37,115 bases of DNA, taken from NCBI RefSeq assembly GCF_025356155.1, contig NZ_JANXUQ010000230.1, forward strand, positions 1 to 37,115, in the 5' to 3' direction. The notes under the pieces were generated by a model. It was not told the DNA's origin. It did not search any database and worked only from the letters and a program-made list of their open reading frames with translations. Made by a program: the position numbers and the translations under genes. Shown piece after piece: positions 1-7,131 of this stretch; position 1 is the stretch's first letter, and each line of letters begins with the position of its first letter. The DNA is from Rhodoferax sp. GTDB lineage: Bacteria > Pseudomonadota > Gammaproteobacteria > Burkholderiales > Burkholderiaceae_C.

Positions 1-119
1 TCAAGCAGGGGCGCAACCGTGAAGTGGTTGGTATGGATATTGACGCATTTGAAGAGTGGTTGCACGACAACCCCAAAGCGGTGGACCAGATCGAGCCTGG
101 GCGCATCGTCAGAAAGTAA
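1..119 (+). CDS. C-terminal fragment of an unrecognised protein
   Basis: An open frame enters from the left edge and ends at TAA 117-119, leaving the last 38 codons of a gene that begins outside the window. The visible tail is charged, with an acidic helix-like stretch (DIDAFEEWLHDNP) followed by a short basic end (GRIVRK). I recognise no family from so little sequence. The gene is convergent with cpdB, with 63 bases between the two stops. No clear hairpin plus T-run follows it, so its terminator is not evident. That it is coding is inferred from the composition and the clean stop; function cannot be assigned. Confidence 0.5.
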   Translation, partial: KQGRNREVVGMDIDAFEEWLHDNPKAVDQIEPGRIVRK

Positions 120-182
120 ACGCACCACCGCTTGCCTTTTCGCCCGCAGCATCGGCGCGGCCCAAAGATGAACTTTGCCCCA

Positions 183-2153
183 TCAAGGGGTCAATTCGTA
201 CAGTGCCGATCCGTCGCCGTTGTCCTTGATCAAATGGATCTGCGGATGGTTCGCCAGGTAGCGCTGTGCCGTGCTGGCGGACAGGAAAGTCAGGCGCACA
301 CCGGGCACGGGTGCAATGCGCCAATTGCCATCGGCAGATGGGTTTACCTGCTTGTTGGCTGACAAAGTGTCCATCATGCGCAGGTATTCGATCAGCACCT
401 GGCGGTTTTCTTCTGGCGCTTCCAGCACAACCTTGCTCGCATTCAGGCCGGGGAAGTTGCCACCGCCAAAGGCGCGGTAATTATTGGTTGCCACCAAGAA
501 TTTGTCGTCGGGCTGGACCGGTTTTCCTTCAAATTGCAACTTAGTGACGCGGTGTGCATTGGGTGCGACCAGCTTGCCGTTGCCGTCGTAACGCGCGGGT
601 TGGGTCACATCGAATTCATAGCCCACGCCGTCCAGCGTGTCAAAGTTGTATGACCGAAATGTGTCGTTCAAAAGCGTTTGCTGGGCTGCGCCTTTGGGGT
701 CTATCTGGTTGAACTGGCCTGCAGACATTTCAATCCACTCCTGCACTTCGGCACCGGTCAGCAGCATGGCTTTCAGCGAGTTGGGGTAAACGTAGAGGTC
801 GGCTACGTTCTTGATGGCCAGCGGGCCTGCGGGAATGTCGGTGTAGTAGTCCCAACCCTGGCGTCCGCCGGTTTTGAAGGGGGCTGCTGCGGACAACACC
901 GGGTATTTTTCGTAGTCCGTGCCCTGCATCGCGCGCTTGACGTAGGCGATTTGTGCATTGGCTACCACCTGCACAGAGGGATCGTCACCCACCAGCGCAA
1001 AGTAGCTGTAAATCGGCGCACTGCTGAAGGCGACCTTGTTGCGCACATAGTCCAGCGTGCCGGCTTGTGCTTCGGTCAACGTCTGCTCTACCAGTGGATC
1101 GGCAGCGGCAACCGATTGGCGCGTGGTCTTGTCGAAGATGGGGCGGATCGTGGCCTTGCTGTCGACCACCTTCCATTTGCCACCCGTTTCGTCCAGCGTG
1201 AAATCGATGACGCCCAAATGGTCGCCCCAGCGCCCGGGCATGACGGCCGCTACGCCGTTGATAGTGCCGCGCTCCAGATTGACCTTGGGGTGTTCGGCAA
1301 ATGCCGAGCCAGGAAACTCGGCATGGGCATGGCCAAACAACACAGCATCCACGCCGGGGATCTCGGTTAGGGCGCCAACGGCATTTTCGGATAAGCGCCC
1401 GGTTGGCATCTTTTCAAAACCGGCGTGTGGAATGGCGATAACCAGCTGTGCGCCTCGGGCACGCATCAAAGGCACATACTTCTTCGCCGTCTCGGCCACG
1501 TCGCGCGCGATGACCTTGCCTTCCAGATTGGTCTTGTCCCACTGCATGATTTGGGGTGGTGCAAAGCCGATGATGCCGACCTTGATGCTGTGGCGCTTGC
1601 CCTGCGCATCGACCAGTTGGCGGTCCAGCAGCACATAGGGCGTGAACGCGTGTTTCGCCTGCTCGGTGTCGCGGTCCTTGTCGTCCAGATAGACGTTGGC
1701 GTTGACGTATGGGAACTTGGCGCCTTTTAGTGATCGGCGCAAGAAGTCCAGTCCAAAATTGAAGTCGTGGTTGCCGATGTTGGCCGCGTCGTAACCGATC
1801 TGGTTCATCACCATATAGGCCGGATGCGTCTCGCCATCTTTGAGCGGTTTGACCTTGGCCACATAGTCGCCCATGGGGTTGCCCTGCAGCAGATCGCCGT
1901 TGTCGAACAGCAGGCTATTGGGTGCCTCAGCACGGGCGGCCTTGATCAGCGAGATGGTGCGGGCCAGGCCATACTGGTCGGTGGTCTTGTCCTGGTAGTA
2001 GTCGTAGCTCAGCAGGTTCATGTGCAGGTCCGTGGTCTCCATGATGCGCAAACGCACCTCGGTGGCATCCACTGCACTGCCCGATAACAAGACCATGCAA
2101 CCCAAACCCATGGCCCGCACCACGGCAGACACATTTTTCATACGACGACTCAT
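183..2153 (-). CDS. cpdB: 2',3'-cyclic-nucleotide 2'-phosphodiesterase / 3'-nucleotidase, periplasmic
   Basis: A 656-residue secreted metallophosphoesterase that hydrolyses 2',3'-cyclic nucleotides and 3'-nucleotides in the periplasm for nucleotide salvage. An n-region with RRMK and a hydrophobic core (about 14-27) form a signal peptide, with likely cleavage near residue 30. Metal-site motifs follow in order: ETTDLHMN (about 39-46, Asp42/His44), DNGDLLQGNP (about 84-93), GNHDF (127-131) and GHAHAEFPG near 275. The C-terminal 5'-nucleotidase substrate domain carries the NNYRAFGGGNFPG motif. Length matches the CpdB family (about 650). I chose ATG 2153 because AGGAG stands six bases upstream; a TTG one codon earlier is possible but less likely. 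The gene is divergent from the chromate transporter pair and convergent with the truncated gene at the left edge. UshA-type 5'-nucleotidases are related, but the length and the LSYDYY signature favour CpdB. Confidence 0.93.
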   Translation of the reverse strand: MSRRMKNVSAVVRAMGLGCMVLLSGSAVDATEVRLRIMETTDLHMNLLSYDYYQDKTTDQYGLARTISLIKAARAEAPNSLLFDNGDLLQGNPMGDYVAKVKPLKDGETHPAYMVMNQIGYDAANIGNHDFNFGLDFLRRSLKGAKFPYVNANVYLDDKDRDTEQAKHAFTPYVLLDRQLVDAQGKRHSIKVGIIGFAPPQIMQWDKTNLEGKVIARDVAETAKKYVPLMRARGAQLVIAIPHAGFEKMPTGRLSENAVGALTEIPGVDAVLFGHAHAEFPGSAFAEHPKVNLERGTINGVAAVMPGRWGDHLGVIDFTLDETGGKWKVVDSKATIRPIFDKTTRQSVAAADPLVEQTLTEAQAGTLDYVRNKVAFSSAPIYSYFALVGDDPSVQVVANAQIAYVKRAMQGTDYEKYPVLSAAAPFKTGGRQGWDYYTDIPAGPLAIKNVADLYVYPNSLKAMLLTGAEVQEWIEMSAGQFNQIDPKGAAQQTLLNDTFRSYNFDTLDGVGYEFDVTQPARYDGNGKLVAPNAHRVTKLQFEGKPVQPDDKFLVATNNYRAFGGGNFPGLNASKVVLEAPEENRQVLIEYLRMMDTLSANKQVNPSADGNWRIAPVPGVRLTFLSASTAQRYLANHPQIHLIKDNGDGSALYELTP

Positions 2154-2193
2154 CAATTTCTCCTAAGCACCGCTGTGTTTTCGACAATCCGCG

Positions 2194-2221
2194 ACTGTAA
2201 CCAATCTGCGTGCGGGGCAAA
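2194..2221 (-). promoter_or_regulatory. Possible sigma70 promoter for cpdB
   Basis: On the minus strand TTTGCC (2221-2216) and TACAGT (2199-2194) are separated by 16 bases. They match three and four of six positions of the sigma70 -35 and -10 consensus. Transcription would begin near 2187, giving a leader of about 34 bases that contains the AGGAG ribosome site of cpdB. Weak matches; an inference from position and spacing only. Confidence 0.25.
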
Positions 2222-2243
2222 CCATTTCCGCTAAAGTCGCTGC

Positions 2244-2864
2244 ATGACACCTCAGGAAAACGACCTGCATCCGCCGGGTTCGGCGTTGCACCAACGCCCG
2301 CAGTCCAAAGCCGACCTCTTCGTTTCTTTTTCCATTCTGGCGCTCCAGGGCTTTGGCGGCGTGCTGGCCATCGTGCAGCGCGAACTGGTGGAGAAAAAAC
2401 AATGGCTCACCCAAGAAGAATTCTTGGAAGACTGGGCCGTCGCGCAAATCCTGCCTGGCCCCAATGTGGTCAACCTGTCGCTGATGATTGGTGACCGGTA
2501 TTTTGGTTTTGCGGGAGCTCTGGCCGCGCTGGCAGGGATGCTGGCGTTTCCGCTGGTGATTGTGCTGGCGCTGGCCATTGTGTTTGGTGGCATTGCCGAC
2601 ACCGCCGCAGCCCAAGGTGCGTTGCGCGGCATGGGGGCAGTAGCGGCCGGCCTGATTGCGGCCACCGGCATCAAGCTGATCAGCAGTCTCAAACGCAATG
2701 TGATGGGTTTGGCCGTGTGCTGGGCCTTTGCGGTAGTGAGCTTTATAGCCATCGCTTTGCTGCGCTTGCCGCTGGCGTGGGTCTTGCTGGGTGTGGGTGG
2801 CTTGGCATGTGTGTGGGCTTACCGCCAGCTAGATTCCACCAAGCCGGCTGAGGGGTCGCCATGA
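2244..2864 (+). CDS. chrA: Chromate transporter, short-chain ChrA subunit 1
   Basis: A 206-residue inner-membrane protein with one ChrA domain. It begins after a polar 20-residue N-terminus and contains the family's FGG element (ALQGFGGVLAIV) and the LPGPNVVNLS motif near residue 70, followed by four to five hydrophobic segments. Full-length ChrA proteins (about 400 residues) carry two such domains in tandem. Here they are split into two adjacent genes, the short-chain arrangement in which the two halves are thought to pair with opposite topology. The stop overlaps the start of the second half by four bases (ATGA), which implies translational coupling. The family exports chromate or imports sulfate-like anions in exchange. 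No chrB regulator is adjacent, so chromate resistance itself is not shown. The ribosome site before ATG 2244 is weak. Confidence 0.88.
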   Translation: MTPQENDLHPPGSALHQRPQSKADLFVSFSILALQGFGGVLAIVQRELVEKKQWLTQEEFLEDWAVAQILPGPNVVNLSLMIGDRYFGFAGALAALAGMLAFPLVIVLALAIVFGGIADTAAAQGALRGMGAVAAGLIAATGIKLISSLKRNVMGLAVCWAFAVVSFIAIALLRLPLAWVLLGVGGLACVWAYRQLDSTKPAEGSP

Positions 2865-3457
2865 CGACTGTTCTTACCCATGCGGACTGGTTGGCACTGC
2901 TGCTGCACTTTATGTCGCTGTCGTTGCTGGCCATTGGCGGCGCCATTACCACCGCACCCGAGATGCACAACTACCTGGTCACGCAAAGAATGTGGTTGAG
3001 CGATAGCCAGTTCACGTCCTCCATCGCTTTGGCGCAGGCCGCCCCAGGCCCCAATGTGTTGTTCATTGCGTTGATTGGCTGGAATGTGGGTTTGAATGCC
3101 GGCGGCGGCATGGCGGCGGGATGGCACGCTTGGTGGTTGGCTTTGGCAGGGGTACTGGTGGCCATGGTCGGCATCATGTTGCCCAGTACGACACTGACTT
3201 TTCTGGCCGCGCGCTGGGGCCACCGCAATCGGGACCTTCGGGCGGTGCGGGCCTTCAAGCAAGGCATGGCGCCCATCGTGATCGCACTGCTGATTGCAAC
3301 CGGCTGGATTTTGGCGGCCAGCCACGGCGATCCGTTGGAGCATTGGCGGCTCTGGCTGGTAACGGCCGTGACCGCTGTGGTAGTGTGGAGCACCCGGCTA
3401 CACATGCTGTGGTTGCTGGGTGTAGGCGTGGCCCTAGGCGCCTTGGGTTTTGTGTGA
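2861..3457 (+). CDS. chrA: Chromate transporter, short-chain ChrA subunit 2
   Basis: The second half of the split chromate transporter, 198 residues and almost entirely hydrophobic. It repeats the family motifs: LLAIGGAITTAPEMH near residue 25 and QAAPGPNVLFIALIGW near residue 60, the latter matching PGPNVVN of its partner. Its ATG lies inside the stop of the upstream gene (ATGA overlap), so the two halves are very probably made in equal amounts and act as a heterodimer; that is known of paired short-chain ChrA proteins and inferred here. After the stop there is only a weak GGCAA/TTGCC hairpin (3464-3478) without a T-run, then a dispersed repeat, before the convergent rlmB. Confidence 0.88.
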   Translation: MTTVLTHADWLALLLHFMSLSLLAIGGAITTAPEMHNYLVTQRMWLSDSQFTSSIALAQAAPGPNVLFIALIGWNVGLNAGGGMAAGWHAWWLALAGVLVAMVGIMLPSTTLTFLAARWGHRNRDLRAVRAFKQGMAPIVIALLIATGWILAASHGDPLEHWRLWLVTAVTAVVVWSTRLHMLWLLGVGVALGALGFV

Positions 3458-3502
3458 GCCGGTGGCAAGACGATTGCCGTGCTCAATTGCTCCTGGAAGG
3501 AA

Positions 3503-3570
3503 ACGCTTGAGGAAAATCTGGCGCTAGCCCTCGTCCACTCTGCGTTATCCGCTCCTTATTTCATAGCAAA
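3503..3570 (-). repeat. Dispersed intergenic repeat, copy 1 (inverted orientation)
   Basis: Read on the minus strand, this stretch has a TTGCTA...AATAA...AGC left part, the core ACGAGGGCTAGCG and an ATTTTCCTCAAG tail. The core and tail match copies at 10044-10110 and 33851-33916. It lies between the convergent ends of chrA and rlmB. It has no coding capacity and no long internal palindrome. I recall related intergenic elements in Comamonadaceae genomes; that recollection has not been checked. Confidence 0.6.
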
Positions 3571-3592
3571 CACCATGCGCCTCCGCCTACGC

Positions 3593-4363
3593 CTACGCTG
3601 TGCGCTGACGCAGCGCCTCGTACAGGCAGACGCCACTGGCCACGGACACGTTCAGGCTCTCGACCGCACCGCGCATGGGAATGCTAACCAGCGCGTCGCA
3701 GGTTTTGGCGGTCAGCTGGCGCATGCCAGCGCCTTCGGCGCCTAACACCAGCGCGACCGGGCCTTTGAGGTCAGTCTGGTACAACGTGGCGGGCGCCGTG
3801 TCGCTGGTACCAATGATCCAGATATTGCGTTCCTTCAGCTCATTGAGCGTGCGGGCAAGGTTGGTGACCATGAAGTAAGGCACCGTTTCTGCCGCGCCGC
3901 TGGCCACCTTGGCCACGGTGGCGTTGATACCGGCCGCATGGTCCTTGGGGGCGATCACCGCGTGCGCGCCAGCGCCATCGGCCACGCGCAGGCAGGCGCC
4001 CAGGTTGTGCGGATCGGTGACACCGTCCAGCACCAGGATCAAGGGTTGGGTACGCTGTTCGACCGGTAGCTCGGCGTTGGCGGCTTCCAGGTCTTCCAGC
4101 AGTTCGTCCAGCGAATGCACCTGGGCAATGGCCTGAACCTTGGCCGCGATGCCCTGGTGGCCGTGGCCGCCGCACATCTTGGACAGGCGTACGCCGTCGG
4201 ACTCGATCAGCTTGACGCCTGCCTCATTGGCACGGTCCAGGAAGCTGCGCATGCGGGCATCTCGCCGCGTCGGCTCGAAATAGATTTCGATAATGGATTG
4301 GGGCGCGGTTTTGAGACGCACGCCCAGGGCATGGAAGCCGAAGAGGACTTTAGGGGATGACAT
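3593..4363 (-). CDS. rlmB: 23S rRNA (guanosine-2'-O-)-methyltransferase RlmB
   Basis: A SPOUT-class methyltransferase of 256 residues that methylates the ribose of G2251 (E. coli numbering) in the peptidyl-transferase loop of 23S rRNA, using S-adenosylmethionine. An N-terminal substrate-binding domain (residues 1 to about 80, with FGFHALGVRL) is followed by the SPOUT fold with its three motifs: LVLDGVTDPHNLGACLR near 110-126, LVLGAEGAGMRQL near 205-217 and IPMRGAVESLNVSVA near 228-242. I start it at ATG 4363 (MSSPK...) because the upstream in-frame sequence overlaps a hairpin and has only a TTG. The ATG has no clear ribosome site in front of it. It lies downstream of the ABC ATPase gene on the same strand, across 136 bases that contain the nested hairpin. 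Confidence 0.92.
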   Translation of the reverse strand: MSSPKVLFGFHALGVRLKTAPQSIIEIYFEPTRRDARMRSFLDRANEAGVKLIESDGVRLSKMCGGHGHQGIAAKVQAIAQVHSLDELLEDLEAANAELPVEQRTQPLILVLDGVTDPHNLGACLRVADGAGAHAVIAPKDHAAGINATVAKVASGAAETVPYFMVTNLARTLNELKERNIWIIGTSDTAPATLYQTDLKGPVALVLGAEGAGMRQLTAKTCDALVSIPMRGAVESLNVSVASGVCLYEALRQRTA

Positions 4364-4397
4364 GGTGGGGATTATCGCCGCCCTCTCCGACAAAGGG

Positions 4398-4487
4398 AGT
4401 CTGGACGGCAATGCGTTCTGCTCCGTGTCCCCCGCCCGCTATGCGGGCTCCTCCTTGACCTCCGCAGAACGCATAGCAGTCCAGGCT
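4398..4487. repeat. Nested long-arm hairpin between ybbA and rlmB
   Basis: Arms 4398-4421 and 4464-4487 are complementary at 21 of 24 positions, plus one G-T wobble and two mismatches. The 42-base loop contains a perfect inner hairpin GCCCGC-TAT-GCGGGC (4434-4448). The loop's minus strand is purine-rich, with AAGGAGGAG. The element lies 12 bases beyond the ybbA stop and 34 bases before the rlmB start. It has no T-run, so it is not a classical intrinsic terminator. It could act as an attenuator, an RNA-stability element or a mobile palindrome. Confidence 0.75.
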
Positions 4488-4499
4488 CCTAATTTCCCA

Positions 4500-5171
4500 C
4501 TAAACAACTCGGCCAGCCTCGATCGTGATGCGCCGGTCACAGCGCTGGGCGATCGCGCGGTCGTGGGTGACCAAGACCAGCGTCGTGCCTTGCTCCCGGT
4601 TGAGGTCAAACATCAACTCCATGATCTTCTCGCCGGTTGCAAAGTCCAGGCTGCCAGTGGGCTCGTCGGCCAGCAGCACGGCCGGGTGCACGACAAAGGC
4701 GCGGGCCAGGGCCACGCGCTGCTGCTCACCACCGCTGAGCACTTTGGGATACGACGACAGCCGCTGCCACAGGCCGACGCGGGCCAGCATGTCGGTGGCG
4801 GCCTGGCGCGCGTCCCTGCGCGAGGCCAATTCGAGGGGCAGCATCACATTCTCCAGCGCCGTCAGGTTGCCCAGCAGTTGGAAGCTCTGGAACACAAAGC
4901 CGACCTTGCTGGCCCGCAAACCGGCTCTGGCGTCCTCGTCCATCGCAAACAAGTCGGTGCCAGCCAAATGCACCGTGCCGGTGGTGGGGGTATCCAAACC
5001 AGCGATGATCGACAGCAGCGTGCTCTTGCCCGAACCCGATGCCCCAACGATTGCCGCGGTCTCGCGGGCTTTGAGCGCAAAATCGATATCACGCAGAATC
5101 TCCAGCGTACCGGTGGAATCGCTCACCGACTTGCAAACGTGCTCAACAGAAATAATGACATCTTCACTCAT
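4500..5171 (-). CDS. ybbA: ABC transporter ATP-binding protein, YbbA/LolD type
   Basis: A 223-residue ATPase subunit of the MacB/LolD/YbbA group. Walker A is GASGSGKST (43-51), the signature is LSGGEQQRVALARA near 145-158, Walker B with DEPTGSLD follows, and the switch region is LVLVTHDRAIA. Start ATG 5171 is preceded by an AGAGAG purine run. The gene is divergent from tesA, and the two starts share the palindrome CATG at 5169-5172. In E. coli ybbA is also divergent from tesA, but there a large permease gene (ybbP) follows ybbA. Here rlmB follows, so the permease is absent or elsewhere. The substrate is unknown; LolD would be the alternative name, but the tesA neighbour supports YbbA. Confidence 0.87.
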   Translation of the reverse strand: MSEDVIISVEHVCKSVSDSTGTLEILRDIDFALKARETAAIVGASGSGKSTLLSIIAGLDTPTTGTVHLAGTDLFAMDEDARAGLRASKVGFVFQSFQLLGNLTALENVMLPLELASRRDARQAATDMLARVGLWQRLSSYPKVLSGGEQQRVALARAFVVHPAVLLADEPTGSLDFATGEKIMELMFDLNREQGTTLVLVTHDRAIAQRCDRRITIEAGRVV

Positions 5172-5829
5172 GGGACTCTCTTTGGTTCGTAGACACTGTA
5201 TCGCGTTGGGCCTGCTGGTCGGGCTCGCGGGGGTTTTACCCGCATGGGCTGCGCAACCGCCAGCCCATGCGCCGGCAACCATTCTGGTGGTCGGCGACTC
5301 GCTCAGCGCTGAGTATGGCCTCAAACGTGGCAGTGGTTGGGCGGCGCTGATGGAGCAACGTCTGGCGCTGGAAAAAATACCCGCTACCGTCGTGAATGCC
5401 AGTATCAGCGGCGACACCACGTCCGGCGGGCGCGCACGACTGCCCGCTCTGCTGGCCAAACACCAGCCCAGCGTGGTCATCATCGAATTGGGCGGTAACG
5501 ATGCACTGCGTGGCCTGCCGCTGCCCATGACCCAAGAGAATCTACAGGCCATGACCCAAGCGGCACAGGCCACCAAGGCCAAGGTTTTGATCGTTGGCAT
5601 GCAGATGCCGCCCAATTATGGGCAGGACTATGGCGCGCGCTTTGCCGCGCTGTTTGCTACCGTGGCCAAGGCCAACAAAGCGGCCCTTGTGCCCTTCTTG
5701 CTGAAGGACGTGGCCGATGGGCCTGACGCACTGCGCTTGTTCCAGGCTGACCGCATACACCCCACCGAAGCCGCCCATCCCACCATCCTCAACAATGTGT
5801 GGCCTGCAGTGAAGAAGCTGCTGTCATGA
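5170..5829 (+). CDS. tesA: Arylesterase / acyl-CoA thioesterase I (SGNH hydrolase)
   Basis: A 219-residue secreted esterase of the GDSL/SGNH family, TesA subgroup, which hydrolyses acyl thioesters, aryl esters and lysophospholipids in the periplasm. A signal peptide is clear: LVRRH then a hydrophobic core, with cleavage likely after PAWA near residue 27. Block I is VVGDSLSAEYG with nucleophile Ser44, block II has the Gly of ISGDTTSGG, block III is GGNDALRG with the oxyanion Asn, and block V is DRIHPTE with the catalytic Asp and His. ATG 5170 overlaps the divergent ybbA start in CATG, and no Shine-Dalgarno site is obvious before it. A TTG at 5182 would still give a complete signal peptide and is the alternative. 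The stop overlaps the mnmH start (ATGA). Confidence 0.9.
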   Translation: MGLSLVRRHCIALGLLVGLAGVLPAWAAQPPAHAPATILVVGDSLSAEYGLKRGSGWAALMEQRLALEKIPATVVNASISGDTTSGGRARLPALLAKHQPSVVIIELGGNDALRGLPLPMTQENLQAMTQAAQATKAKVLIVGMQMPPNYGQDYGARFAALFATVAKANKAALVPFLLKDVADGPDALRLFQADRIHPTEAAHPTILNNVWPAVKKLLS

Positions 5830-6893
5830 GCCTGCACCTCCTGCCGGCTGCTGAGCTGCTGGCGCAACTGGACAGCTTCGACACCATCGTTGACGCCCGC
5901 AGCGAAGCTGAGTTTGCGCTGGACCATTTGCCCGGCGCCGTGAATTGGCCCACGCTTAACGACGAAGAACGCAAGTTGATCGGCACGATGTACGTGCAGG
6001 TCAATCAGTTCGAGGCCAAGAAGCGCGGTGCGGCCATGGCAGCCCGCAATATTGCCAGCCATATCGAGCGTGAAGTGATTGACAAACCGCGGGAGTGGAA
6101 ACCATTGGCGTACTGCTGGCGTGGTGGCAAGCGCAGTGGATCGCTGTCCCTGGTTCTGGACCAGATCGGTTTTCGCATGACGCTGGTGGAAGGTGGCTAC
6201 AAAGCGTTTCGGGCGGCCATGTTGATCGACATTGCAGACAAGGTGTCGCAACTGAATTTTCAGGTGGTGTGCGGCACCACGGGATCGGGCAAGACCCGGC
6301 TATTGCAAGCCTTGGCGGGTGTGGGCGCGCAGGTACTGGATCTGGAAGACCTGGCCCAACACCGTAGCTCCGTGCTGGGCGCGCTTCCCGGCCAGCCTCA
6401 ACCGACGCAAAAACGGTTTGATACGCTGATTTGGGATGCACTGCGCCGGTTTGATCCACAGCGCCCCGTGTTTATTGAGAGCGAGAGCAAGAAGGTGGGC
6501 AATGTTGCGGTGCCCATCTCCCTGATCGAACGTATGCGCGCAAGCCCGTGTTGGGACCTGACCCTGCCCATGGCCGAGCGCGTGGCGCTGCTGATGGAAG
6601 ACTACGATTTTTTTGTTAAAGACAGCGTGCACTTTTGCGAGCGCCTGGATGTGCTGGCCGATTTTCGCGGCAAGGCCGTGATAAACGCTTGGAAGGATCA
6701 GGTTGCCGCGGGCAACTGGGCGCCTGTGGTGCAAGACCTGTTGACGCAACACTATGACCCGGTTTATTTGCAGTCCATGCGGCGCAATTTCTTGCAGTAC
6801 CCGAAGGCCATCGCTATCACGTCTGGGGACCGGTCGCTTGCATCGATGGGACTGCTCGCGCTGCGCATGCTGAACGAAATAGGGACTGCTTAG
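5826..6893 (+). CDS. mnmH: tRNA 2-selenouridine synthase MnmH (SelU/YbbB)
   Basis: A 355-residue enzyme that replaces sulfur with selenium at the wobble 2-thiouridine of tRNAs for Lys, Glu and Gln, by way of a geranylated intermediate and selenophosphate. The N-terminal rhodanese domain (about 1-130) has its catalytic loop at YCWRGGKRSGS, with Cys97. A P-loop domain follows, with GTTGSGKT at 150-157. Length is typical of the family. ATG 5826 overlaps the tesA stop by four bases, so it is probably translated from the same message; I chose it over an upstream in-frame start that lies inside tesA. Selenophosphate synthetase (selD) is not in the window and must be elsewhere if the selenium step works. 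The stop codon sits in the loop of a perfect hairpin. Confidence 0.92.
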   Translation: MSLHLLPAAELLAQLDSFDTIVDARSEAEFALDHLPGAVNWPTLNDEERKLIGTMYVQVNQFEAKKRGAAMAARNIASHIEREVIDKPREWKPLAYCWRGGKRSGSLSLVLDQIGFRMTLVEGGYKAFRAAMLIDIADKVSQLNFQVVCGTTGSGKTRLLQALAGVGAQVLDLEDLAQHRSSVLGALPGQPQPTQKRFDTLIWDALRRFDPQRPVFIESESKKVGNVAVPISLIERMRASPCWDLTLPMAERVALLMEDYDFFVKDSVHFCERLDVLADFRGKAVINAWKDQVAAGNWAPVVQDLLTQHYDPVYLQSMRRNFLQYPKAIAITSGDRSLASMGLLALRMLNEIGTA

Positions 6894-6901
6894 CAGTCCC
6901 T
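6881..6901. terminator. Perfect hairpin spanning the mnmH stop; possible shared terminator
   Basis: AGGGACTGC (6881-6889), loop TTA (6890-6892) and GCAGTCCCT (6893-6901) form a perfect 9-bp stem. It lies at the junction of two convergent genes, and the mnmH TAG is at the loop and first stem base. On the plus strand it is followed by an A-rich rather than T-rich run; on the minus strand by ATTTCGTT. It is therefore not an ideal intrinsic terminator in either direction, though position and symmetry suggest bidirectional termination or 3'-end protection. Confidence 0.5.
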
Positions 6902-6913
6902 AAAAGAAAAAAC

Positions 6914-7096
6914 TTAACTGGCTTGTTGGCCGGCAGCCGGGGATTCATCCGCAGGAGATGTGTCGTCGGGAGCGGGGCTTTCATCGCCAGGGCCGTGAAT
7001 CTTGCGCTCATTTTTTTCCTTGAGCTTTTCTTCCTTCTTCTTCTTCTTTGCCAGTTCTTTCTGACGTTTTTCGTAGCCGTAATTGGGTGTTGCCAA
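6914..7096 (-). CDS. Small lysine-rich conserved hypothetical protein
   Basis: A 60-residue protein with two parts. The N-terminal half is strongly basic (KRQKELAKKKKKEEKLKEKNERK, broken by glutamates), and the C-terminal half is acidic and proline/alanine rich (GPGDESPAPDDTSPADESP). The start MATPNYGYEKRQ resembles small hypothetical proteins I recall from Comamonadaceae and related Burkholderiales, so I take it as real. It is probably a soluble, partly disordered helix; the function is unknown and no domain is recognisable. It follows the DUF2189 gene on the same strand after a 35-base gap and ends against mnmH at the hairpin. Confidence 0.65.
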   Translation of the reverse strand: MATPNYGYEKRQKELAKKKKKEEKLKEKNERKIHGPGDESPAPDDTSPADESPAAGQQAS

Positions 7097-7131
7097 GGTG
7101 TTCTTTCTGTTGTTGACGACACTTTACCATC

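Noticed and set aside
4422..4463. Purine-rich AAGGAGGAG in the hairpin loop as a ribosome site for a hidden small gene
   Set aside because: No ATG, GTG or TTG with a sensible open frame lies at a suitable distance on the minus strand.
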